A stretch of DNA of 64,000 nucleotides from Oscillospiraceae bacterium (GTDB lineage Bacteria > Bacillota > Clostridia > Oscillospirales > Oscillospiraceae), in assembly GCA_017429325.1 (NCBI GenBank), contig JAFRPC010000003.1:1-64000 (forward strand). The letters are read 5' to 3'. The notes beneath the pieces are model-generated. The model did no database searches, was not told the DNA's origin, and saw only the letters and a list, made by a program, of their open reading frames with translations. The stretch's first letter is position 1. Each line of letters starts with the position of its first letter. Shown here piece by piece: positions 18,784 to 27,737 of the stretch. A program made the translations under genes and the position numbers.

Positions 18784-19492
18784 CGTGCTCACACAGGCGG
18801 CGCATGACCTCCGCGTAGGCGTCCTCTACGCCGCCGAGGTCGCGGCGGAAGCGATCCTTGTCCAGCTTTTTCCCGGTCGCGCTGTCCCAGAGGCGGCAGG
18901 TATCGGGACTGATCTCGTCAGCCAGAACGATCGTTCCGTCGGCCAGCCTGCCAAATTCCAGCTTAAAGTCCACCAGCGTGATGCCGCGAGAAGCCCAGAG
19001 CGCGCTAAGGACCTCGTTGACGCGGAAGGCATAGCGACGGATAAGCTCCAGCTCCTCCGGGGCGGCCAGACCCAGCGCGATCACATGAGAGGAATTGATC
19101 AGCGGATCGCCAAGCGCGTCGTTTTTGTAGGAAAACTCAATCGTCGGCGCGTCGAAGACGCGTCCCTCTTCCACGCCGTACCGCTTGGAGAAGGAGCCTG
19201 CCGAACGATTGCGCACGATGACCTCCAGCGGAACGATCTCCACCCGCCTGACCAGCGTTTCCCGCTCGGAGAGTTCCTTGACGAAATGGGTCGGGACGCC
19301 CGCCTGTTCCAGCCGACGCATCAGACGGTTGCTCATTTGGTTGTTGATGACGCCCTTTCCGGCGATGGTCCCTCTCTTTTCCCCGTTGAAGGCCGTGGCG
19401 TCGTCCTTGTAGTCCACGATCAAAAGCTCCGCCTCGTCGGTGGCGTAGACCCGCTTGGCCTTGCCCTCGTAGATCATTTCCAGTTTTTGCAT
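18776..19492 (-). CDS. purC: SAICAR synthase
   Basis: The 238-residue ATP-dependent ligase joins CAIR and aspartate. It starts [16 protein letters not shown], the usual N-terminus with ATP loop, and has [15 protein letters not shown] and the [14 protein letters not shown] signature. Length is typical. GGAGGG lies before the ATG, 14 bases after purA; its end overlaps the start of purF. Confidence 0.97.
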   Translation of the reverse strand: MQKLEMIYEGKAKRVYATDEAELLIVDYKDDATAFNGEKRGTIAGKGVINNQMSNRLMRRLEQAGVPTHFVKELSERETLVRRVEIVPLEVIVRNRSAGSFSKRYGVEEGRVFDAPTIEFSYKNDALGDPLINSSHVIALGLAAPEELELIRRYAFRVNEVLSALWASRGITLVDFKLEFGRLADGTIVLADEISPDTCRLWDSATGKKLDKDRFRRDLGGVEDAYAEVMRRLCEHDE

Positions 19493-19506
19493 GTTGTTCC
19501 CTCCCT

Positions 19507-20781
19507 TTATCGTTCGATGAAGGCGTTTCGCTCCGCGCCGACGGATACGTATCGGATGTGGCAGCCCACGGCGCTCTCAATGCGCTCGACGTAATCCCGC
19601 GCTTGTGCGGGAAGCTCTGCCCAGGTACGGACGCTCGAAATATCGCAGTGCCAGCCGTCCATGTACTCGATCACCGGCTTCGCGTCCGGCAGGGCCGCGG
19701 GGAAGGGGAACTCATCTGTCCGAAGGCCGTCCAGCTCATACTGCACACACAGCGGAATGCGGTTCAGATAGCTCAGCACATCCAGCTTCGTCAGGGCAAG
19801 GGCGGTCGCGCCCTGCATCCGCACGCCGTAGCGGGTGGCAACCAGGTCGATGGGACCGACGCGGCGCGGACGGCCGGTTTTCGCGCCGTATTCCGCACCG
19901 GCCTCCCGCAGGGCCACTGCCTCCGGCCCGAAGAGTTCACAGGGAAAGGGTCCCTCGCCCACGCAGGTGGAATAGGCCTTGACGATCCCCAGCACCTCGT
20001 CTACCCTCAGCCACGGGGCGCCCGCGCCTACCGGCGCGTAGGCGGCAAGGGTATGGGAGGAGGTCGTGTAGGGGTAGATGCCGCAGTCCAGGTCCCGCAG
20101 GGCGCCGAGCTGGGCCTCAAAGAGGATGCGTTTGCCGACATTCTGCGCCTGATGCAGCTCCGCGGCGACGTCGCAGAGGAAGGGCTTGAGCTTCTTGCCG
20201 TAGTCGTTCAGCCAGTTCAGCAGGGCCTCCTGCGGGAAGGGCTCTGCTCCGTAGACGCCGGTGAGGATCAGGTTTTTCCACTCCAGCAGCTCGCTAAGAT
20301 GCTCGCGCAGATGCTCCGGATAGAGCAGCTCTCCGGCAAGGAGGGTCTTCTTCTGGGCTTTGTCCGAATAGAACGGGGCGATCCCCTGCTTGGTCGAGCC
20401 ATATTTTTTGTCCTTGAGCCGCGCCTCCTCCAGCGCATCCAGCTCCCGATGCCAGGGCAGGAGGATGGACGCACGGGCGCTGATTTTCAGATTCCGGGGC
20501 GTGACCTCCACGCCCGCCTCGCGCAGGGTTTCGATCTCCTTCCACAGGTTTTCCAGATCGAGGGCGACGTCGCTGCCCAGAATGTTGACGACGCCCTCCC
20601 GGAAGATGCCGGAAGGAAGCAGATGCAGGGCGAATTTGCCCAGCTCGTTGACGACGGTATGCCCGGCATTTCCGCCTCCCTGATAGCGGACGACGTAGTC
20701 ATACCGCTCCGTCAGCAAATCGACCATGCGGCCCTTTCCCTCGTCGCCCCAATTGATCCCAACGATTGCACAGTTTGCCAT
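19507..20781 (-). CDS. purA: Adenylosuccinate synthetase
   Basis: The 424-residue GTP-dependent enzyme condenses IMP and aspartate. It begins with the P-loop [16 protein letters not shown], followed by [12 protein letters not shown] with the catalytic histidine. It also has the IMP-site region [16 protein letters not shown] and [18 protein letters not shown]. It is the first gene of the purA-purC-purF-purB-fumC-malic enzyme run. GGAGGAAC precedes the ATG. Confidence 0.97.
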   Translation of the reverse strand: MANCAIVGINWGDEGKGRMVDLLTERYDYVVRYQGGGNAGHTVVNELGKFALHLLPSGIFREGVVNILGSDVALDLENLWKEIETLREAGVEVTPRNLKISARASILLPWHRELDALEEARLKDKKYGSTKQGIAPFYSDKAQKKTLLAGELLYPEHLREHLSELLEWKNLILTGVYGAEPFPQEALLNWLNDYGKKLKPFLCDVAAELHQAQNVGKRILFEAQLGALRDLDCGIYPYTTSSHTLAAYAPVGAGAPWLRVDEVLGIVKAYSTCVGEGPFPCELFGPEAVALREAGAEYGAKTGRPRRVGPIDLVATRYGVRMQGATALALTKLDVLSYLNRIPLCVQYELDGLRTDEFPFPAALPDAKPVIEYMDGWHCDISSVRTWAELPAQARDYVERIESAVGCHIRYVSVGAERNAFIER

Positions 20782-20850
20782 CTTTGTTCCTCCAAATCTG
20801 TCGCTTTTCAGAATTGCTAAGATGTGGTTGTTTCTTCCTTCAAACAGAAA

Positions 20851-20934
20851 AGACGCTCATTTGGGGACACCAGTCCCTATCTGAACGCCTTTGTTCAACA
20901 TCAGAATTTTACTACAGAAACATGTGGATGTCAA
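20851..20934 (-). promoter_or_regulatory. Promoter and leader hairpin of the purA operon
   Basis: On the minus strand TTGACA (20934-20929) and TAAAAT (20911-20906) have 17-base spacing. The RNA would begin near 20899 and immediately form AGGCGTTCA (20890-20882)/TGAGCGTCT (20859-20851), with a purine-rich internal loop and a GGGAC/GTCCC tip, followed by TTTTCTGTTTG. Terminator-like form plus an internal loop suggests a small riboswitch or attenuator. It does not match the guanine, PRPP or ZTP aptamers as I know them. Confidence 0.6.
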
Positions 20935-20997
20935 CAGTCCTTTTTTGGCTTTCGTTGATCGTCACCAGAAATCGTTTTTAGATACTTTGATTGACTT

Positions 20998-21084
20998 TTG
21001 TCGAAAAAGAAGGTGGCGGAGCTGCAGGAGCAGAAGGAAGCTGCGCTGAAAACCTCCTATGAGAATCAAGTGATCGACATCTGA
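20998..21084 (+). pseudogene. Possible 3' remnant of a lost gene
   Basis: A frame from TTG 20998 to TGA 21082 encodes 28 residues, mostly charged helix (VAELQEQKEAALKTSYE). Because a good terminator follows 20 bases later, it may be the tail of a deleted gene. I do not recognise the family. Confidence 0.3.
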
Positions 21085-21104
21085 GATTTGACGAAAACAA
21101 CGAG

Positions 21105-21134
21105 AAAACCGGCCCATTCAGGCCGGTTTTCCTG
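21105..21134 (+). terminator. Intrinsic terminator
   Basis: AAAACCGGCC/GGCCGGTTTT with a CATTCA loop, then CCTGTTG. Confidence 0.8.
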
Positions 21135-21163
21135 TTGTATATGCAGAGACGTTCCGATCAGTT

Positions 21164-21245
21164 TGTAGGGGGCGGCCCCTGGACGCCCCGTGCCAGCGTG
21201 TCGAAACGAACATGCGGGCCGTCGAAGGCGCCGGCCCCTACAGCG
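21164..21245. repeat. Two GTAGGG-type palindromes downstream of the GH31 gene
   Basis: GTAGGGGGCGGCCCCTGG starts at 21164; the inverted form ending GGCGCCGGCCCCTAC ends near 21241, ten bases from the GH31 stop. Confidence 0.7.
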
Positions 21246-21248
21246 TGA

Positions 21249-23258
21249 TCAACGCTGTGCTGTGAACCACACGGGCAGGTCGGTGGGCAGGCAGGGGAGG
21301 GTCACGGTCTCGCCGGGAGAGAAGACCTCCCCCTCGCCCCGGAGCCGCCAGCCGTCCGCAAAGTTGGGCAGCTTGACGGTGACGGACGCTGCGCCTTCGT
21401 CGAAGACGGGGCAGGCCAGGACGCTGGGGCCGCAGAGAAAGCAGTCGCTCTCGGGGTCGTAGTCCGCATCCCGCAGGAAAACGGGAAGGATCAGCGGATC
21501 GTGGGTCTCCCGGCAGCGCTTGGCTTCAGCGTACAGGTAGGGCACCAGCTTCTCCCGCAGGGCGAAGAGCCGCCGCACGGTGGGCAGCAGCTCCGGGTAG
21601 AGCCAGGGCATGGTGGATTCCTCGCCCGGCTTCCAGGAGTGGAGGACAAAGCGGGGCAGGAAGAGCCCGTACTGGAGCCAGCGCAGGAAGAGCTCCGACG
21701 TGGTCTTCGGCCCCGCGAAGCCGCCGATATCCGGCCCGAAGAAGCAAAAGCCTGTCAGGGCCATCGTCATAGCCTGCTTGTGGTTCCAGCGCAGCTCCGC
21801 AAAGTCCGTGAAGTTGTCCCCGGTCCAGGTGGAGGCCACCCGCTGGGTCCCGGCAACGGCACAGCGGGAGACGTTGAAGGGCGTCTCCTCCCCGGCCTCC
21901 AGGCAGGCCTCCCGGCTGGCCCGGGCCATCAAATAGGAGAACAGGGGCCGGATGCGGCAGGCCGGGACAGGTCTGCCGAAGCCATCCGCCAGCACGGCCT
22001 CGTCGGTCACGTCGTACTCATTGTTGTCGTTCCAGATGTCTCGATAGCCCCGGTCTGCCAGCTCTCGGCGCACGCAGCCCTTCCAGAAGGCATAGGCGCC
22101 GGGATTCGTGAAGTCCAGATAGCTCGCCATACCGCCCCAGAAGGGGAAGACGGCGGGGCTCCCGTCGGCGTAGTGCAGGAACCAGCCGTGGGAGGCGATC
22201 TCGTCATACAGGGGGTGCACCAGCAGGAAGGCGGGCTTCACGTTGGGGATGAGCCGCAGACCGTGGGCGGCGAAGTGTGCCGCCAGGCCCTCCGGGGAGG
22301 GGACCTTGTCTCGGTTCCAGTGGAAGACGCAGCGCCGGTCCCCGATCTGGGTATAGCCGCTGGAGAGGTAAAAGCCGCCGCAGGGGAGGCCGTTTTCCTC
22401 GCACTTGCGCACGAAATCCCGCAGCCGGGCGTCGGCATCCGGGGCGTCGGTGTACTCCATGGTGGAGCCGCAGTAGCGGAAGGCCCATTCCGGCGTCGGG
22501 GCGACGGGCCCGCAGAGGGCCCCGAAGCGGCGGACGATCTCCGCGGGGGTCCCGAGGATCAGGTAAAAGACCAGGTCCTCCTCCTCGAAGCGGACGGAGT
22601 TGAAGGGCTCGAAATAGTTGTCGTGCTCCACGCCGAAATTGACGCTGCCGTTGCTGTAGGTGTCGTAGTACAGGCCGTAGGCTCCGACGGCGTGCTGACA
22701 GAGATAAAAGGGGATCTGCTTATAAAGGGGGTCGCTCCAGGCCGCCCGGAAGCCCATGGAGTCCGTTGCCGCCAGCTGATACCGGCGGCCCGACTTGTTG
22801 ACCGGGCCGCTCTTGTCCCCCAGGCCGAAGATCCGCTGGCCCTTGAAGCGGTCCGTAAAGTGGACGCTGCCCCGGCCCAGCTCGCCGTCGAAGTTGTAGC
22901 TGAGGCCGCTGCGGTCCCGGTAGAGCAGGCCCTTGTCCGTCTCGGCGGAGATGCGGAAGTTCCGCAGCTCCACGGCAAAGCGTACCCCGTCCTGGGAGAA
23001 GCGCAGAACGCCGTCCTCCTCTGTGACCACGGGGGAGACAAGCCGGAAGCCCTCGGTCGTTAGCTTGTCCCGTCCCTCCAGGGGCATCTTCCCGTCCGGG
23101 CAGACGCTCCAGGTGGGAACAGGCGTCGAGCCGTCTCGGAGGACGCAGACGCGCAGGATATGGTCGAAGAAGTCCAGCCGGACCGTCACGCCGTCCGCGG
23201 CGTAGACGCGGCGGGAGGGTGCGGCCTCCTTCAGCCGGAAGCGGTGGTCGAATTTCAT
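21249..23258 (-). CDS. Glycoside hydrolase family 31 enzyme
   Basis: The 669-residue cytoplasmic protein (no signal peptide) has an N-terminal beta domain, a GH31 catalytic barrel with IWNDNNEYDV supplying the nucleophile aspartate, and WTGDNFTDF with the acid/base aspartate, then beta domains. Family members are alpha-glucosidases, alpha-xylosidases or sulfoquinovosidases; NDNNE rather than DMNE does not settle specificity. ATG 23258 has GGAGGAGGG and overlaps the esterase TGA (ATGA), so the two are coupled. Near the uxu/uxa genes it may process side-chain sugars of glucuronate-containing polymers. Confidence 0.9.
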   Translation of the reverse strand: MKFDHRFRLKEAAPSRRVYAADGVTVRLDFFDHILRVCVLRDGSTPVPTWSVCPDGKMPLEGRDKLTTEGFRLVSPVVTEEDGVLRFSQDGVRFAVELRNFRISAETDKGLLYRDRSGLSYNFDGELGRGSVHFTDRFKGQRIFGLGDKSGPVNKSGRRYQLAATDSMGFRAAWSDPLYKQIPFYLCQHAVGAYGLYYDTYSNGSVNFGVEHDNYFEPFNSVRFEEEDLVFYLILGTPAEIVRRFGALCGPVAPTPEWAFRYCGSTMEYTDAPDADARLRDFVRKCEENGLPCGGFYLSSGYTQIGDRRCVFHWNRDKVPSPEGLAAHFAAHGLRLIPNVKPAFLLVHPLYDEIASHGWFLHYADGSPAVFPFWGGMASYLDFTNPGAYAFWKGCVRRELADRGYRDIWNDNNEYDVTDEAVLADGFGRPVPACRIRPLFSYLMARASREACLEAGEETPFNVSRCAVAGTQRVASTWTGDNFTDFAELRWNHKQAMTMALTGFCFFGPDIGGFAGPKTTSELFLRWLQYGLFLPRFVLHSWKPGEESTMPWLYPELLPTVRRLFALREKLVPYLYAEAKRCRETHDPLILPVFLRDADYDPESDCFLCGPSVLACPVFDEGAASVTVKLPNFADGWRLRGEGEVFSPGETVTLPCLPTDLPVWFTAQR

Positions 23259-24634
23259 ACAGGGTCCCTCCTCCGCAGGAAGTTCCGCAGCAGCTTCCCA
23301 TAGGCAGCGCGGCCCATTTTCGTCCCCTCCGGCCCGATGCGCAGGACCCGGGTCCGCAGCCTGTGCCCGGCCTGCTTCCATTCCGGCAGCGCTGGGCCGC
23401 TGGGATTGCCGGAGCGGGCAAAGTTCGCCAGGTACGCGAGCATCTGCGAGGACGCCTCACGGTCCCGCTCCCCGTAGGGCCGCCAGCTCCGGTCCAGGGT
23501 GCCGAAGACATAGTGCAGGTCCGAGGAGTGGAAGGCCCGGTTGTCGTCGCCCGGCGCGTCCAGGTCGAAGAAATACACAAAGGCGTTCATCTTCCGCCCG
23601 TAGCGATTGCCGATCCAGGCCATGATCGGGGCGAACATGTCTGCGTTGGTGTAGCCGATGAGGGTGTCCACGGGCAGGGGAGCGCGGATCAGCTTGTCCA
23701 CCCGGTCGGGGATCAGCACCCCGTCTATCACGGGCATGGTGCAGCAGGTATTGTCCTTCCGCAGGCTCCGCATTTTCTCCACCGTGTCGAAGAGGAGGCT
23801 GAGGGGTGCGGCCTTCAGCTCTTCCAGGCTTCGGCAGCCTGCGGTCTCCAGGAACTGCGCCCAGTATTCCCGGGTCTGCTCCGCGGGTCGGGGCAGGCCG
23901 ATCTTCGGGAATTTGCCCGCGCCGGAGAGCATGACGACCCGCCGGAACAGCCCGGCGTTGGCGGGATTGACGCAGAGATACTGAATGGACATAGCCCCGG
24001 CGCTCTGGCCCATCAGGGTGAGCATCTCCGGGTCGCCGCCGAAGTCCCCAATGTGGGCCTTCACCCAGCGGAGGGCGGTGAGCTGGTCGTCCAGCCCGAA
24101 GTTGCCCTCCCTGCCGTACCGGGCTTTGACATCGGCGTGGGTCAGATAGCCCAGAACGCCCACCCGGTAGTTGGCGAAGACGGCAATGACGCCCCGCTCC
24201 GCCAGGGCGGAGCCGTCGAAGGGGCTCTCCCAGTTGAGGCCCGAGTCGAAGCCGCCGCCATAGAAATAGAGGAGGACCGGCGCGTTTTTTGCGTTGTAAG
24301 GCGCGTAGATGTTCAAATTCAGGCAGTCCTCGTCGTAGGTAAATTCCAGACCCTCCCGGTACTCCCGCTTGTAGAAGCGGCGGGTGGGGTGCTCCAAATG
24401 CTCGTGGACCGCCCGGTTCTGGGGGCAGCCGGGACCGAAGGAGGTGGCGTCATACACGCCCTCCCAGTGCTCCACCGGCTCTGCGTAGGCAAAGCGCTCC
24501 GCCCGGGCAAAGCGCAGGCCGCGAAACTCCCGGCAGCGTCCGTTGTCCAGCCCGCGCAGCGGACCGCAGGCGGTGTCCAGCAGAATGCAGGAGGCGGCGC
24601 TTCCAGTTTCAGGGTGCTTGTTTTCAGGGTCCAT
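23255..24634 (-). CDS. Carboxylesterase, type B
   Basis: The 459-residue alpha/beta hydrolase has the nucleophile elbow LMGQSAGAMS, an oxyanion-hole segment YFYGGGFDSG, EDCLNLNIYAP near the N-terminus (the family's second signature) and a late histidine region. No signal peptide is seen. Substrates in the family include acetylated or feruloylated sugars; coupling to the GH31 gene suggests deacylation of an imported oligosaccharide. ATG 24634 is chosen for the AAGGAAG upstream. Confidence 0.88.
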   Translation of the reverse strand: MDPENKHPETGSAASCILLDTACGPLRGLDNGRCREFRGLRFARAERFAYAEPVEHWEGVYDATSFGPGCPQNRAVHEHLEHPTRRFYKREYREGLEFTYDEDCLNLNIYAPYNAKNAPVLLYFYGGGFDSGLNWESPFDGSALAERGVIAVFANYRVGVLGYLTHADVKARYGREGNFGLDDQLTALRWVKAHIGDFGGDPEMLTLMGQSAGAMSIQYLCVNPANAGLFRRVVMLSGAGKFPKIGLPRPAEQTREYWAQFLETAGCRSLEELKAAPLSLLFDTVEKMRSLRKDNTCCTMPVIDGVLIPDRVDKLIRAPLPVDTLIGYTNADMFAPIMAWIGNRYGRKMNAFVYFFDLDAPGDDNRAFHSSDLHYVFGTLDRSWRPYGERDREASSQMLAYLANFARSGNPSGPALPEWKQAGHRLRTRVLRIGPEGTKMGRAAYGKLLRNFLRRRDPV

Positions 24635-24665
24635 CTTAATCTCTTCCTTTTTTGGATTCGTCTGT

Positions 24666-24694
24666 ATTGTATCATGGATCGCGGGAAGCCGCAA
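24666..24694 (-). promoter_or_regulatory. Candidate promoter of the esterase-GH31 operon
   Basis: On the minus strand TTGCGG (24694-24689), 17 bases, TACAAT (24671-24666). A GC inverted repeat with GGGATCC/GGATCGC character surrounds the -35 and could be the AraC-gene terminator or an operator. Confidence 0.5.
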
Positions 24695-24710
24695 GAGCGC
24701 GGGATCCATT

Positions 24711-25595
24711 TCATGAGGATCCCGCGAGTTCCGCATGAGGCGCTGTATCCCGGTATTCGGAGGGCGACATGCCGTATTCCTTCCGGAAGGCACGGTAAAA
24801 GCTGGAATAGTCCCGGAACCCATAGCTTAGATAAAGCTCGCTGAGCTTTGCGCCGCTCTGGATGGCGCCGCAGCAGGCGGCGAGGCGTTTTTTGATGAGG
24901 GATTGATGGACGGACAGGCCCACGCTGTCCTGGAACAGGTGGGCGATGTAGTATTTGCTCAGGAAGAATTCCCGCGCCAGCCGATCCAGAGACAGGTCCT
25001 CCTCCAAATGCGCGTCGATGAAGGCCGTGATGGCCTCGTATTTGGAAACGCTTTCCGTATGGCTGCGCTTGTCGGTCTGCTCGTGGATCAGGCGGCTGAG
25101 CCGCAGCAGGAGCTGACGGAGATTCAAATCGACCTGGGCCTCCTTGCCGAAGCGCTCCGCGTGGAGCTCGTCCAGCAGGTCAAAGAGGGAAGCCCGCAGG
25201 GAGTTGAAGCTCAGAACGTCGAAATGCCAGTGATACCGCCCTGTCTCGGCGCGGCGCAGGCAGAAGACGGAATCTTTTGCCTGCGCGGCCAGGGCTTCGG
25301 CGTATTCCCGGCTGAGCCAGAGGACGAAGCGGCGGTAGGGCACGGCGGAGTCGGTCAGCACCGCCCGGTGGGGCACGCCGGGGGGCACGATGACCACGTC
25401 CCCCACAGCAAGCGGACAGCGCTTGCCGCCGAGCTCCATGGTGACGGCGCCTTCCACGAAGAAATAGAACTCATAGTAGTCGTGGCTGTGACTGCCGACG
25501 CTCTGAAAGTGCAGGTCGCTGTAATAGTAGATCTCATAGTCCTTCGAGAGCATGTACTGCCGGGAATTGAACTGCACGCTGCGCTGTCGTGCCAT
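24711..25595 (-). CDS. AraC-family transcriptional regulator
   Basis: The 294-residue regulator has an N-terminal cupin sensor (HSHDYYEFYFFVEG, then VGDVVIVPPGVPHR) and a C-terminal pair of helix-turn-helix motifs (about 195-290; LSLDRLAREFFLSKYYIAHL and SELYLSYGFRDYSSFYRAF). The second matches the AraC signature. It is divergent from uxuA and upstream of the esterase-GH31 pair, so it probably controls one or both in response to a uronate or oligosaccharide. ATG 25595 has AAGGAG upstream; the longer ORF crosses its promoter. Confidence 0.92.
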   Translation of the reverse strand: MARQRSVQFNSRQYMLSKDYEIYYYSDLHFQSVGSHSHDYYEFYFFVEGAVTMELGGKRCPLAVGDVVIVPPGVPHRAVLTDSAVPYRRFVLWLSREYAEALAAQAKDSVFCLRRAETGRYHWHFDVLSFNSLRASLFDLLDELHAERFGKEAQVDLNLRQLLLRLSRLIHEQTDKRSHTESVSKYEAITAFIDAHLEEDLSLDRLAREFFLSKYYIAHLFQDSVGLSVHQSLIKKRLAACCGAIQSGAKLSELYLSYGFRDYSSFYRAFRKEYGMSPSEYRDTAPHAELAGSS

Positions 25596-25729
25596 ACGGA
25601 TCGCGCTCCTTTTTTGCCTTCTCATCTCCATTATAGCAACATTTACAATGTTTGCAACAATTAAAGCAATCGTTTTCCTGGTTTTTTCTGCTATAATGAA
25701 GGAAGACAACAACGCGAGGAGGTACAAAA
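25596..25729. promoter_or_regulatory. Divergent araC/uxuA regulatory region
   Basis: A minus-strand TATAAT lies at 25635-25630 and a plus-strand TATAAT at 25692-25697. The plus promoter lacks a good -35, as expected of an activated promoter. Between them GCAACATTTACAATGTTTGC and a repeated TTGCAACAATTAAAGCAA form candidate operator sites. Confidence 0.55.
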
Positions 25730-26815
25730 ATGCCAATGCAAATGGGCTTTCGCTGGTACGGCGAGGGCAACGACAGGATCAGGCTGAGCGACATTCGGCA
25801 GATCCCCGGCGTGCAGACCATCGTCTGGGCCCTGCACGACAAGCTGCCGGGGGAGGTCTGGCAGAGCGCGGAAATCGAAAAGGTGGTCTCCCAGATCAAG
25901 GCCGCCGGCTTCAACGCCGACGTGGTGGAGTCCGTCAACGTCCACGACGACATCAAGATCGGCCTGCCCACCCGAGACCAATACATCGCCAATTACATAC
26001 AGACCCTCCGCAACCTGGCCCCCTTCGGCGTAAAGGTGATCTGCTACAACTTCATGCCCGTCTTTGACTGGACCCGCAGCGAGCTCTTCCACCCCCTGGA
26101 GGACGGCTCCACGGCCCTGTTCTACCAGAAAGACATGATCCAGGACGACCCCAAAAAGATGGCGGACTACGTGATGAGCTTCACCGAAAAGTACCACATG
26201 AGCTTCCCCGGCTGGGAGCCCGAGCGTATGGCGAAGCTGGACGAGCTCTTTGAGAAGTACAAGCCCGTGACGAAGGAGCGCCTTTGGGCCAACTTCCAAT
26301 ACTTTCTGGAAAAGCTCATGCCCGTCTGCCATGAGACCGGCATCAGGATGGCCGTCCACATGGACGATCCCCCCTGGGACATCTTCGGCCTGCCACGGCT
26401 TTTGGTGGACTCAGAGAGCATCGACCGCTTCCTGAAGATGGTGGACGACCCCCACAACTGCCTGACCCTCTGCTCCGGCAGCCTGAACGCGAACCCGGAG
26501 AACAACGTGGCCGAGATCGTCCGCAGGCACTGGGACCGCATCGCCTTCGCTCACATCCGCAACGTCCGGCACTATCCCAACGGCGACTTCTCCGAGGCCA
26601 GCCATCGGGACTGCGACGGCGACACCGGCATTCTTGATATCCTCCGCGCCTATCACGACTGCGGTTGGAAGGGCTATATCCGCCCCGACCACGGCCGCCA
26701 CCTCTGGGACGAAAAGCCGGGCAGCGTGCGCCCCGGCTACGGCCTGTACGACCGCGCCCTGGGCATCATGTATATGCTCGGAGCCTGGGATTTGATGGAA
26801 AAGGAGAACAAATAA
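25730..26815 (+). CDS. uxuA: Mannonate dehydratase
   Basis: The 361-residue TIM-barrel enzyme dehydrates D-mannonate to 2-keto-3-deoxygluconate. N-terminal MGFRWYGEGNDRI, YNFMPVFDWTR, the metal-site histidine in MAVHMDDPPWDIFGLPR, CSGSL and RPDHGRHLWDE all match UxuA. GAGGAGG precedes the ATG. It is first in the glucuronate operon with uxuB two bases downstream. Confidence 0.96.
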   Translation: MPMQMGFRWYGEGNDRIRLSDIRQIPGVQTIVWALHDKLPGEVWQSAEIEKVVSQIKAAGFNADVVESVNVHDDIKIGLPTRDQYIANYIQTLRNLAPFGVKVICYNFMPVFDWTRSELFHPLEDGSTALFYQKDMIQDDPKKMADYVMSFTEKYHMSFPGWEPERMAKLDELFEKYKPVTKERLWANFQYFLEKLMPVCHETGIRMAVHMDDPPWDIFGLPRLLVDSESIDRFLKMVDDPHNCLTLCSGSLNANPENNVAEIVRRHWDRIAFAHIRNVRHYPNGDFSEASHRDCDGDTGILDILRAYHDCGWKGYIRPDHGRHLWDEKPGSVRPGYGLYDRALGIMYMLGAWDLMEKENK

Positions 26816-26816
26816 C

Positions 26817-27671
26817 TTGGAAAAGAACGTTCTGAACACTGATTTATCCGGCAAGGTCGCCGTTGTCACCGGCGCGGGCGGTGTGCTCTGCTCCGCTTTT
26901 TCCAAGGTGCTGGCCCGTGCAGGCGCGAAGGTCGCCCTGCTGGACATCGACCTCGCCGCCGCAGAAGCCTTCGCCCGGGAGATCCGGGACGAGGGCCTCG
27001 TCGCCAGGGCCTACGCCTGCGACGTGCTGGACAAGGCGCTCTGCTGTGCCGTGGCCGATCAGGTCCTGGCCGAGCTGGGCCCCTGCGACATCCTGCTCAA
27101 CGGCGCGGGCGGCAACAACCCCCGTGCCACCACCGACAAGGAATACTACGAGCCCGGCGACCTTGACGCCGAGGTCAAGAGCTTCTTCGACCTGGACAAG
27201 TCCGGCGTGGAGTTTGTCTTCGGCTTGAACTTCCTGGGCACTCTGATCCCCACCCAGGCCTTCGCCCGGCAGATGCTGGGCCGGGAGGGCTGCAGCATCC
27301 TGAACATCTCCTCCATGAACGCCTACACGCCCCTGACCAAGATCCCCGCCTACTCCGGGGCGAAGGCCGCCGTTTCCAACTTTACCCAGTGGCTGGCCGT
27401 CCACTTCTCCAAGGTCGGCATCCGGGTCAACGCCATCGCCCCCGGCTTCTTCGCCACCAAGCAGAACGCGGCCCTGCTCTTCAAGCCCGACGGCAGCCCT
27501 ACGGCAAGAACGGGCAAGATTTTGGCGGCCACCCCCATGGGCCGCCTCGGCGACAGCGAGAAGGAGCTCTCCGGCGCTGTCCTCTTCCTGCTGAACAATG
27601 AGGCCGCCAGCTTCATCACCGGCGTCACCCTGCCCATCGACGGCGGCTTTTCCGCCTATTCCGGCGTGTAG
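26817..27671 (+). CDS. uxuB: D-mannonate oxidoreductase, SDR type
   Basis: The 284-residue short-chain dehydrogenase reduces fructuronate to mannonate. It has the TGxxxGxG-like VVTGAGGVLCSAF, NGAGGNNPRATT, the catalytic serine in ISSMN and YSGAKAA (YxxxK). This SDR form, rather than the long-chain UxuB of E. coli, is the common Firmicute replacement. The start is TTG at 26817, with GGAG in the end of uxuA; no ATG is nearby. The stop TAG lies in GTAGGGC, possibly a relic of a palindrome. Confidence 0.88.
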   Translation: MEKNVLNTDLSGKVAVVTGAGGVLCSAFSKVLARAGAKVALLDIDLAAAEAFAREIRDEGLVARAYACDVLDKALCCAVADQVLAELGPCDILLNGAGGNNPRATTDKEYYEPGDLDAEVKSFFDLDKSGVEFVFGLNFLGTLIPTQAFARQMLGREGCSILNISSMNAYTPLTKIPAYSGAKAAVSNFTQWLAVHFSKVGIRVNAIAPGFFATKQNAALLFKPDGSPTARTGKILAATPMGRLGDSEKELSGAVLFLLNNEAASFITGVTLPIDGGFSAYSGV

Positions 27672-27675
27672 GGCA

Positions 27676-27721
27676 GGTAAGAAGTAATAGGTAAGAAGTA
27701 ATAGGTAAGAAGTAATAGGTT
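27676..27721 (+). repeat. Three 14-bp tandem repeats, GGTAAGAAGTAATA
   Basis: Three near-perfect copies lie between uxuB and eda. Related 7-bp-period AAGTAAG tracts occur at about 42271, 42921, 56405 and 63432. Confidence 0.85.
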
Positions 27722-27737
27722 ATACAGGAGAAAACCC

